Below the pieces are notes generated by a model. It did not search any database and was not told the origin of the DNA. It worked only from the letters and a program-made list of their open reading frames with translations. From positions 496,001 through 560,000 of the forward strand of contig NZ_SLZF01000005.1 of the NCBI RefSeq assembly GCF_004341515.1: DNA of 64,000 nt, read 5' to 3'. Positions 45,125 through 54,700 of this stretch are shown here, piece after piece (positions within the stretch are counted from its first letter, which is position 1; every line of letters begins with the position of its first letter). The DNA is from Allobosea sp. BK604. GTDB lineage: Bacteria > Pseudomonadota > Alphaproteobacteria > Rhizobiales > Beijerinckiaceae. Both the position numbers and the translations under genes were made by a program.

Positions 45125-47170
45125 ATGTCGTCGGATCGGAGTGGCCTCAGCAGAACCGAATTTCTACGTGGTGCAGCGTCGGCGGGTCTTGCCGTTGGCA
45201 TAATCGGGCAATCAAACCCGGCCAACGCGCAGGATGCCCCGCCAGTTCCCGCAAGCGGAGCTGCCGCCAAGCCTGCAACCCGAGCGACGATTGACTACAA
45301 CTCCCAATACCGGAACGGATTGCCGTTCAGCGACGTCCAGGATTTCAAGGACGCCCGGCGCGGGCTCCTGGCAGCTCTGCCCGACCCGGCCATCATCAAG
45401 AACAGCGACGGTGCTCCGGTCTGGGACCTCAGCGTCTATTCCTTCCTCGGAACATCGGAAGCCGACGACGCGCCGGATACGGTGAATCCAAGCCTTTGGC
45501 GCATGGCCAAGCTCAACATGCTGCACGGCCTCTTCGAGGTGGTCGACGGCATCTATCAGGCGCGCGGCTACGATCTCTCGGTCATGAGCATCATCCGGAC
45601 CGATAGCGGCTACATCGTCATCGATCCGCTCGTCAGCGCGGAGACCGCCGGAGCCGTCTGGAAGCAGCTCGTCAGCCCGAAGCTCGGCGACAAGCCGATT
45701 GTCGCCGTCATCTACACCCATAGCCATGTCGATCATTACGGTGGCGTACGTGGCCTAGTGCAGCAGTCCGACATCGACGCCGGCAAGGTCAAGATTCTGG
45801 CGCCGGCGGACTTCACCGAAGCGGCCGTGGGCGAGAACATCATCGCCGGCAACGCGATGAGCCGGCGCGCCAGCTACATGTACGGAAATCTGCTCCCCCG
45901 AGGAGCGACGGGCCAGGTGGATGGCGGTCTGGGCAAGTCGACATCGACCGGTACGGTGGGGCTGGCGCTTCCCACCGACTGGGCCACCGAGACAGGTCAG
46001 AAGATCAATATCGACGGCGTCGAATTGCAGGTCATCATGGCCCCGAATTCCGAGGCGCCCTCGGAATTCATGTTCTACCTGCCCAAGTTCAAAGCCTTCT
46101 GCGCCGCCGAGGACGCCTGTCACACGCTTCATAACCTCTACACGCTGCGTGGCGCCAAGGTCCGCGACGGCCTGCTCTGGTCCAAATATCTCCAGCAGAC
46201 GCTGGATCTCTATGGCGATCAGATCGAGGTGCTCTTCACCTCGCACCATTGGCCGACCTGGGGCAATGGGCAGGTCGTCACTCATCTGAAGAAGCAGCGC
46301 GACATGTTCCGCTTCCTGCATGACCAGGTCATGCGGATGGCCAATAGCGGCATGACTCCGAAGGAAATCGGCGAGGTCATCCGCCTGCCGCAAGCCCTCG
46401 CGACGACATGGGCCTGTCGAAGCTATTACGGCACCGTGTACCATGACGCCGTCGCGCAATATAACCTGCGCCTCGGTTTCTTCGACGGCGTTCCGGCCAC
46501 CCTCCATCAATTGCCGCCGACAGACGCCGGAGCGCGCTATGTCGACTTCATGGGAGGTGCCGACAACGTACTCCGGCGGGCCCGGGAGTCCTTCGCAAGA
46601 GGCGACTATCGTTGGGTCGCCGAGGTGGTGAACCATGTCGTCTTCGCCGACGCCAATAACGTCCCCGCGAAGCAGTTGCTCGCCGATACCTACGAGCAAC
46701 TCGGCTACCAGGCGGAAAGCGGGCCCTGGCGCAACTTCTATCTCACCGGAGCGCGCGAGCTGCGCCAGGGCGTGCAGAAGCTGCCGACGCCGAACACGGC
46801 CAGCGCCGACACCATCAAGGCGATGCCGATCGAGATGTTCTTCGATTTCCTCGGCGTCCGGCTGAACGGCGATCGCGCGGCGGGCAAGACCGTCAGCATC
46901 AATCTCGAGCTGACCGACACCAGGCAGAAATACAATGTCGGCGTCGAGAATTCGGCGATCCACTATTCGAAGGACAGAACGCTGCCGGGCGCCGACGTCT
47001 CGATCGTCACCACCCGCGCGGATCTGAACGACGTGATGCTGGGCGCCTCGACGATGGAAAAGCAGGTGATCGAGGGCAAGGCCAAGCTCACCGGCGATCC
47101 GAAGAAAATGGCGGAGTTCGTCGGCATGCTGGATACGTTCGATTTCTGGTTCAACATCGTCACGGCCTAG
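45125..47170 (+). CDS. Alkyl/aryl-sulfatase (BDS1/SdsA-like, MBL fold)
   Basis: 681 residues. The N-terminus LSRTEFLRGAASAGLAVGIIGQ looks like an export signal with an incomplete twin-arginine motif (SRTEFLR), ending NPANAQ. The metallo-beta-lactamase domain has the zinc motif YTHSHVDHYGG, with ligands in FCAAEDACHTLHNLYTLRG and LFTSHHWPTWG. The C-terminal about 130 residues are the SCP2-like alkylsulfatase domain (IEMFFDFLGVRLNGDRA). The family hydrolyses primary alkyl sulfates such as SDS to alcohols for growth or detoxification. Preceded by GGAGAG, divergent from a Crp regulator. Confidence 0.93.
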   Translation: MSSDRSGLSRTEFLRGAASAGLAVGIIGQSNPANAQDAPPVPASGAAAKPATRATIDYNSQYRNGLPFSDVQDFKDARRGLLAALPDPAIIKNSDGAPVWDLSVYSFLGTSEADDAPDTVNPSLWRMAKLNMLHGLFEVVDGIYQARGYDLSVMSIIRTDSGYIVIDPLVSAETAGAVWKQLVSPKLGDKPIVAVIYTHSHVDHYGGVRGLVQQSDIDAGKVKILAPADFTEAAVGENIIAGNAMSRRASYMYGNLLPRGATGQVDGGLGKSTSTGTVGLALPTDWATETGQKINIDGVELQVIMAPNSEAPSEFMFYLPKFKAFCAAEDACHTLHNLYTLRGAKVRDGLLWSKYLQQTLDLYGDQIEVLFTSHHWPTWGNGQVVTHLKKQRDMFRFLHDQVMRMANSGMTPKEIGEVIRLPQALATTWACRSYYGTVYHDAVAQYNLRLGFFDGVPATLHQLPPTDAGARYVDFMGGADNVLRRARESFARGDYRWVAEVVNHVVFADANNVPAKQLLADTYEQLGYQAESGPWRNFYLTGARELRQGVQKLPTPNTASADTIKAMPIEMFFDFLGVRLNGDRAAGKTVSINLELTDTRQKYNVGVENSAIHYSKDRTLPGADVSIVTTRADLNDVMLGASTMEKQVIEGKAKLTGDPKKMAEFVGMLDTFDFWFNIVTA

Positions 47171-47188
47171 GCTGGAGCAGGAGGAGCC

Positions 47189-47725
47189 ATGTGCACCATC
47201 TGCTCGTTGACGATCGAATTCGATGTCGACCATCCGGAGACACTCTCTGTCGCAGTGGCGACGCGTCAGGCCATCGACGCGGGCCTTCTGACCTGCGATG
47301 CGGAACTCGACATGGCACGGTCGCGGCACCAGGCGATCCTGCTGCTGGGAGCGCTGCAGCAAAGGCTGGAAGCCGTGCTCTCTCCTTCGGCCCTGCTGGC
47401 GCTGCCGGATTTCTTCGTCCTGATGATCGAAAGCAGGACGTGGGGGTATTTCACCCCCACGCTCCGCGGCTTCGCCACCTCCGCGACGCCCTCCTCCCCG
47501 CGTGTGGAGCCCGATGAAAACGGCGATCGCGATTGCATCGTCCTGGTGTCGCAGGCGGCAGCCGCAACCATTGCCGAAGGCGGCTTGCCATTCGTAGAGG
47601 CGACCGACTTGGGCGTTGCGGTCGTTGACGCCCCGTCCGCGCCCGCAGCCCTCATTCGCGCGGCATTTACCGGCGCATACCCTGTCGGGTGCTTCAGCAA
47701 GTTCGTCTGCACCGAGGTCGCGTGA
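47189..47725 (+). CDS. Unrecognised protein linked to the alkylsulfatase
   Basis: 178 residues starting MCTICSLTIEFDVDHPETLSVAVATRQAIDAGLL, then a hydrophilic central part and a C-terminal alanine-rich part (VATRQ..., AAPAALIRAAFTGAYPVGCFSKFVCTEVA). There is a CxxC pair at residues 2-5. AGGAGGAGCC just before the ATG and an 18-base gap to the sulfatase stop suggest an operon. I do not recognise a family; no signal peptide or helix is evident. A role with the sulfatase is inference only. Confidence 0.7.
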   Translation: MCTICSLTIEFDVDHPETLSVAVATRQAIDAGLLTCDAELDMARSRHQAILLLGALQQRLEAVLSPSALLALPDFFVLMIESRTWGYFTPTLRGFATSATPSSPRVEPDENGDRDCIVLVSQAAAATIAEGGLPFVEATDLGVAVVDAPSAPAALIRAAFTGAYPVGCFSKFVCTEVA

Positions 47726-47760
47726 ACGAGCGCGCAATCGACGGGACGGGCGGAAACCAA

Positions 47761-47855
47761 AGCATTTTCAAGCGAAGTGGCTACCGGTTCGCGTGGAGAC
47801 AATGCGTCGAGACAAAGGGATAGACCTTCCGCAATTCGAAGTGCGGAAACGCTCC
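47761..47855. repeat. Interspersed palindromic repeat, copy 2
   Basis: It starts AGCATTTTCAAGCGAAGTGG and parallels copy 1 at 40235-40338 along its length, in the same orientation, ending in a shortened hairpin (TTCCGCA / TGCGGAA). It lies in the gap after the protein at 47189-47725. Several substitutions and a deletion in the hairpin arm make it the more degraded copy. Confidence 0.8.
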
Positions 47856-47934
47856 AGGTCCGGGAGGCAACGCTTCGCCAACTATTGGACCACCCACGCC
47901 TCGGACGGCGCTTGGACGATCATGGAGGGATCGG

Positions 47935-48450
47935 ATGGATCTGATCAGGATCTGCTCGGTTGTAATGCTCGTCGGTCTGCTCGGGCCGCATCCCTCATCG
48001 GCTGCGATGATGGTCGTGCCCGCTGGACGGTTCGTCGTGCCTGGAATCATCGAACCGATCCAGTTTCGCCGCGGCATGGCCGTCCGTGGCGGAGCGATGG
48101 TTGGTCCCCGCGGCGGCGCGATCGCCGGACGAGGCTATGTCGCACGCGGACCTAGAGGCGGCGTCGCCGGTAGGGGCTATGTCGCCCGCGGCCCGCGAGG
48201 GAATGTCGTTGCAGGTCGCGGCGCCGTCGTGCGCCCCGGCTATCGGCCGGTGCCGGTTCGACCCTGGGTGCGCCCGGCCAATTACTGGTGGCATCCGGGC
48301 ATGGCGATTGCCTCAGGTGCGGCGATCGGGTTCGTGACAGCGGCTGCCGCCACGACCTACGCGACCTCACAGCCGCCGGCGCCCGGCTATTGCTGGTACT
48401 ATACCGACCCGCAGCGCAGTCAGGGCTTCTGGGACGTCTGCCCGCATTGA
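47935..48450 (+). CDS. Secreted glycine/arginine-repeat protein
   Basis: 171 residues. Signal peptide MDLIRICSVVMLVGLLG to SSAA. The middle is a degenerate repeat of GRGYVARGPRGG (about residues 66-95, two close copies and partial ones). Then comes WWHPGMAIASGAAIGFVTAAAATTYA, a hydrophobic helix, and the C-terminus APGYCWYYTDPQRSQGFWDVCPH, which I recognise from hypothetical cell-envelope proteins of this order. GGAGGGATCGG precedes the ATG. Probably periplasmic or cell-envelope associated; function unknown. Confidence 0.78.
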   Translation: MDLIRICSVVMLVGLLGPHPSSAAMMVVPAGRFVVPGIIEPIQFRRGMAVRGGAMVGPRGGAIAGRGYVARGPRGGVAGRGYVARGPRGNVVAGRGAVVRPGYRPVPVRPWVRPANYWWHPGMAIASGAAIGFVTAAAATTYATSQPPAPGYCWYYTDPQRSQGFWDVCPH

Positions 48451-48757
48451 ACCGGGCCCGAGAGCGAGAGGGGCTCGGCAACCCGGTGTAGGTGCCTTCC
48501 TGATTGTAGAATTCACGGCATCAGTTGCGACGCAGCATAAATCTCGCAATCGCGAAGCACGCGAATAGCATTCCAACTCAGTACCTTATCCATGATTCTT
48601 ATCATACTTCGAAAATTGAACTAATTCTGTACCATTTGAATCGAATTCGCGTTTGACAGTTGTGAAAAGAAAAGCTTCTTTGCTTTTCGATACTCTACGA
48701 TCTGCTATCGTTCCGTGGCCTACCTGATACTTCCGAGTCGTTGCACGAGGGGTAAGA
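48451..48757. promoter_or_regulatory. AT-rich upstream region of the giant-protein operon
   Basis: About 300 bases with no gene; from 48580 to 48720 the sequence is clearly more AT-rich than anything else nearby. It has a TTGACA (48653-48658), but no well-spaced -10 box, and a small AAAAGC...GCTTTT inverted repeat at about 48670-48686. The long leader and base composition suggest a regulated promoter or a binding region for a nucleoid protein; the exact start site cannot be set. Confidence 0.5.
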
Positions 48758-51700
48758 TTGGTGGACTGGTCGAAGAGATGGGCGGCGCCATCTCGGTCGG
48801 AACCGGTTTTCGAGCTGCTTGAAGACCGGTGCCTGTTCGCGGCGCAACCAGTGGTGGCGGTTGACGGCGGTGGTGACGCGCTTATCGGCGAGACCACGCA
48901 GATCACCGTCACGTTCACGAATACACCGGTCGGGCCTGGCAACAATGTCGGCTACTCGCCCTATATCGACGTCATTCTGCCGACCCGCGGCGCGGATGGC
49001 AGCGCGTCCGACGCGAACCCGGTCCAGACAAAGGACGGCGTCACCTTCGAGGGCGCCACGCTCTACGGCCAAGCCCTCCAGGCGACGCAGCTCGAGTTCG
49101 GCTCCAGCGGCTCCGTGACACACCCATTCGCGCGCGACGCGAGTGGAAATCTCCGCGTCGTCAACGCGAGCGACTACGGCGCCCAGCCCGGCGATACGCT
49201 GGTCGTGATGAGCCTGCCATTCGGCTCCTTTGTCCCTGACCAGCCGCCCGCGCCGGTGCAGATCTCGCTCGGCGTCTCGCAACTGGCGGACCTGAACGTT
49301 CCGCTCTCGGTCTCGGCCGTGGGCGGCTTCGCCTTCGGGCGCGACGCGCTGAACAATCCGACGGCGGATGCGCCCGTGCTCAGCGGCACCGCGAACAACT
49401 CGATCACGCCCGTTCTGTTCACCGTCAACAAGACCTCGAATCTGGCGGAGGGCGAAACGGCCACGGGCCCGAGCTTTCCCCATCAATACACCGTGACGCT
49501 GGACGTCGCGAACGGTCAGACGATGAACAATCTCGTGCTGAACGACACGCTGCCCAACGGCATCGTCGTCACCGGCGCGAGCGCGAACGGAGCGACGGTC
49601 GACATCCAGCAAGCCAACGGTCTCATCGTCGCAACCTTCAACGGGCCGGTGACGGGCACTGCGAGCGCAGCCGACGTGACCATGACGATCGACTTCCATG
49701 TCGGCCAGTTCATGTCGCCCGACTCGCCGGCCGAGCCCGTCCTCGATCCCGTCACGGGCGCGCCTCGCGTCCTGCCGAACAATGTCAGCGGCTCGGCGGA
49801 CTGGACGCCCGTCGACAGCAGGGACGACCCGGTCTCGTTCGTCGAAGATCCGGCCGGCCCGGAAAACGTCATCGTCGCCAAGGCGCTCGCGACCCAGAAA
49901 ACGGCGGCCAATCTGAGCGGCAACCAGACCGCGGTTCCAGGCGACGTCATCGAATGGACCATCCGGACCCAGGTCAGCGACTATTTCAGCCTCGACGATC
50001 TGGACCTGTCGGATTTCCTGTCCGACGGCCAGACTTTCGACGCCGGCTTCACGCCGACAATCTTCCTGCGCGAACAGGGAACCGACCAATTCTCCGGCAG
50101 CTTCAATATCGCGAATTACAGCGTCGCGCTGGAGGGCACCGGAACGAGGGTCATCTTCCATGTCGGCGACGAGATGGTCTCCCGCGGCCTCGACAGCGTA
50201 CTCGACGGCGGCGGCGGCATCATTCCGCGTCCGACGGAGCTGGTGATCGTCTTTCGCTCCGTCGTCGACGCGAACTTTTCCGGCGGCGCGCCCGTCCTCC
50301 ACGACGACGCGATCGCGAACAGCGTCGAGTCGCAGGCCATCATCAATAACGGCACCGGCAATCCGATCACGGATGCGTCGAGCATCACCGTGCCGATCAC
50401 GCCCGGGCAGCTTGACGGCAAGTCGGTCTACGCGATCAACGGCAATACCAGCATCGGCCTGTCGCCGCTCGTGACCAACGGCGATGTCGTGACATTCCGC
50501 ATCCAGTACACGATCCCGCCGCAGTCGGGGCAGGATTTCGTGCTGACGGATTTTCTCCCCCTGCCGATCTTCGCGGCAGGGAGCATCAGCTTCATCGACC
50601 AGGTCAGCTCCGCCGCGCCTGGGGTCGGCCAAGCCTGGTTTGGTCCGAGCGACACGTTCGATGCGGCCAATCCGACAGGCTATGCCGGGGTACCGAGCGT
50701 GATCGTCGGCGCCCTCTCGAACTCGATCTCCTTCCGCTACGGCAATTACGAGCTGGCGAGCGGCAGCGGCCCGCTGCGCGTCGACATCCTGTTCAGCGTC
50801 GTGGTTCAGGACCAGCCGTTCGGCGACGGCCTGGTCATGAACAATGTGGTGCAGGCGAGCGAGATCAACAGCACCGGATTGGTCACGGTCGGCGTGGACA
50901 CGGCCGACGTCATCCTCAGCCAGCCCGAACTGACCTTGCAGAAGGGCATCGTCGCCAGCACCAACCCCGATACCGTCTTCACCCCCTCCCCGGCGGCGCC
51001 TGTCGTCTTCACCGATCCCGGCAGCGGCGGCACGCGTTTTTCAGGCACCATCTCCTCGGGTCTGCTGGCCTCGAGCGATGTCGTCAGCGACGTCACCCGC
51101 GTCGATGGCGGCGACATCGTCACCTTCGCGATCATCGTCGAGAATACCGGCAGCGGCCGCAACGGCGCGTTCGACATCCTGATCCGCGATACGCTCGCGG
51201 CCGGCTTCGCCATTCCCGGCGGCGCGGCGGGCCTCAATCTGCGCGTAACGGATGGTGCCGGAAACCTGCTGGCCTTCACCGGCGACATTTTCGGCGCCGG
51301 CATCAGCCTCACCGATCAGCCCGGAACGGGCGCGCTGGCGCCGGCCGATCCGGCCTCGGGCCGCAACATCCTCGTCATCACCTACGACCTGCAACTGATC
51401 AACACGGTCGCGACGCCGAACCTCACCATCGCCAACGCGGCATCGCTCGACCATTACGCGGCCCAGGAAGGCGGCACCGATTTCGCGCCGAACCTGCTGC
51501 CCGAGGACCGGACAGCCTCCGCCTCGGCGACGACGGCCGGCCCGGGCATCATCAAGGAGGTCGCCCAGACCAGCCTGCCCGAGAGCGCGGGCTCGACGCT
51601 GCTGATCGGCGAAGAAGTCTGGTACGACGTCACGGTGACGCTTGCCGAGGGCACGCTCGGCAACTTCATCCTGACCGACACCTTGCCGAACACGGCCGGC

Positions 51701-54700
51701 GGCAAGCTCAGCCTTCTCGATGCCTCGCTCCTCTCGGTCGGCGGCAATATCAGCTTCGCCAACGGCACGCCGGTCTTCACGCAGACGGACAGCAACGGCG
51801 ACGGCATCGTCGACCAGGTGAGCGTCAATTTCGGCAATACGCTCAACACGCCGGACAACATCGTCAATGCCAACGACCGGATCGTGCTGCGCGTCCATGC
51901 CGTGCTGCCGGATCTTCCGGAGAATAATTCGGGCGACCGCCTGACCAATACCGCCGTCGCCAGCTTCACCGACGGCAACGGCGCGCCACAGACTATCACC
52001 GCGACGGCCCCGATCACCGTGGGCGCGCCGGGCCCGACGATCACCAAGACCGCGATCGGCAGCACGACGGTCGATGCCGGCGACGTCGTCGAGTACGAGG
52101 TCGTCGTCAGCAATCCTGTCATCGGCGGCGTCGCGGCGCCGGTTTTCGACCTGCTCGTCGGTGATGCGCTGGTAGACGCCCATCTGTCGCTGGTTGTCGG
52201 GTCGGTGAGCGCCTCGAATGGCGCCGCCACGGTCCTCGAAGGCAATGCCAGCGGCGACACGTTCGTCCTGATCTCGCTGGCGGAACTCGGAGCGGGCCAA
52301 TCGCTCACGATCCGCTACCGCGCGCTCGTCGCCAATGATGTCATCGCCGGCGACACGCTCATCAATACCGCAGTGCAGCGCTCCGACTCCGCCCCCGGCG
52401 ACGTCGCCGATCAGCGCGTCTTCATCAGCAGCGACAACGAAACCCTGCTGGTGGCGACCCCCGCGCTCCTCAAGCAGGTCACCGATACGAGCCTGCCCGA
52501 TACCGGCTCGTCGCAGGGCAATGCCGCGCTGCCGGATGTCGCCTTCGGCGAGACCGTGACCTTCACGCTGACCGCGACCATGCCGGAGGGCGTCACCCAG
52601 GCCGTCATCCTGCTCGACCAGTTGCCGCTCGGCCCCGGTGCGATGGAGGTGACGGCCGCCTCCATCGTCCTTGTCGGTGGCAATCTCGTGATCGGCAGCG
52701 GAGCCGGCGTCGGGACGGCCGGCATCCTGAGCGATCGCAACGGCGACGGCCGTCTCGACACCGTTACCTTCAATCTGGGCGATGTCAGCAATTCCCAGGA
52801 TGGCGCGGTCAATGCCAGCGATCAGATCAGCTTCCAGATCAGCGCGCGTCTGGTCTCCACCTCGGGCGCGGCGCCCGGAGCGGTGACGACGAATATCGGG
52901 CAGTTGAGCTTCGTGACCCCGGGCGGTCCGTCAGCTGCGAACGCCTCGGCTTCGATCGAAATCGTCGCGCCGACGTTCGGCATCGCGAAGACGCCGGATG
53001 TGCAGAATGTCGATGGCGGCGACGAGATCACCTACACCGTGCGGATCACCAATACGGGCGGCGCGTTTTCCGCGCCCGGCTACGATCTGGCGATCGCCGA
53101 CCTGCTGGACGATCCGAGCCTGAGCCTCATTGCCGGCAGCGTAACGCTGACCGGGCCGGCAGGCGCCACGGTCACGTCCGGCAACGGTGCCGGTGACACG
53201 GCGGTCGGAATCGCGGCGACCCGTCTCGCGCAGGGCGAGGTCATCATCGTGACCTACCGCGCCCTCGTCGACAATCTGGTGCCGACGGCGACGCAACTGC
53301 TCAACCGCGTCGACTACACCGCCGATTCCTATCCCGGCAACGTTCCCGGCGAGCGTGACTTTTCCGGCTCTGCCGCCGCTGTCGTGGACGTGGAGGGCCC
53401 GATCTCCGTCAAGGCGATCACGGCGACGTCGCTCACGGAGACCGGCTCGAACGCCTTCACGCCATTCAATCCCGACCTCGCGATCGGCGAGCGCGTGACC
53501 TATCGGATCGCGCAGGTCATCCCCGAAGGCAGCACGACGCTGCGGATCGTCGACTCCCTGCCGACGGCAGGGACCGCACTCGAATTCCTCGCCTTCCGGC
53601 TGGTGACCAAGGGCGGCAACATCACCTTGCCGCAGGCCCCGGTCGTGACCCAGATCGACACCGACGGCGACGGCCGCATCGACCAGGTCACGATCGATTT
53701 CGGGACGATCACGAATATCGTCGACAACCAGATCAGCGCGGACGACCTGCTGGCCATCGAGATCGATGCCCGGGTCGTCGACGATCCACGCAACGTGGCG
53801 GGAGACGTTGCGACCAACACCGCGCAGATCTTCGTCAACAACGTCCTGTTCGCGACCCGCACCGCAAGCGCCGACATCGTCGAGCCCGATTTCGAGATGT
53901 TCAAGACCGCGAGCATCGCGTCCGGAGATGCGGGTGACGAGGTCACCTTCACCGTCACCGGGGCGCCCAGCGCGACAATGACGGGTCCTGCTTACGATCT
54001 CGTCTTCGTCGACGCGCTTGCGCCCGGACTCCAGCTGATTGCGGGCAGCGTGACCGCCTCGCGCGGCACGATCGTCGAGGGCAACGGTGCCGGCGACACC
54101 CGGATTCAGATCACCGGCATCGTCCTGCTCCCGACCGACGGCGTCATCACGGTCACCTATCGCGCACGCCTGCTCGATAGTGTCGAGCACGGACAGGTGA
54201 TCCAGAACACTGCGACGCTGGACTATTTCTCCGCGCCGGATGTGGAGGATCGGGACTACTCCACCGCGGCATCGAGCACGCTTTCGGTCGTGCTGAACCC
54301 GGACATCCATAAATCCGTAGCGCTGACAGACATTCCCGAGACCGGCGCGGCCCAGTTCGACCCGACCGTCCCCGACGTGAACAACGGCGAGACGATCGTC
54401 TACCGGATCACGATCCGCCTCGGCGAGGGCACGCAATCCGTCGTCCTGACGGATGCCATGCCGGCCGGCCTCACCTTCCTGCAGCTCGGAGCGATCCGCT
54501 TCGGCGCCAATATCAGCGGCCTGGTGGTCGACAACGGCGCGCCGTTCACCGTCATCAACAACGTCCTGACCTTCGATTTCGGGACATTGACCAATCACGG
54601 CGACAACCTGTCGAACGCCGCGGACGAGATCACAGTGGACGTGATCGCGCGAGCGGGCGGGACCAACGCCGCCGGCACGCAGCTGACTAACACGTCGACA

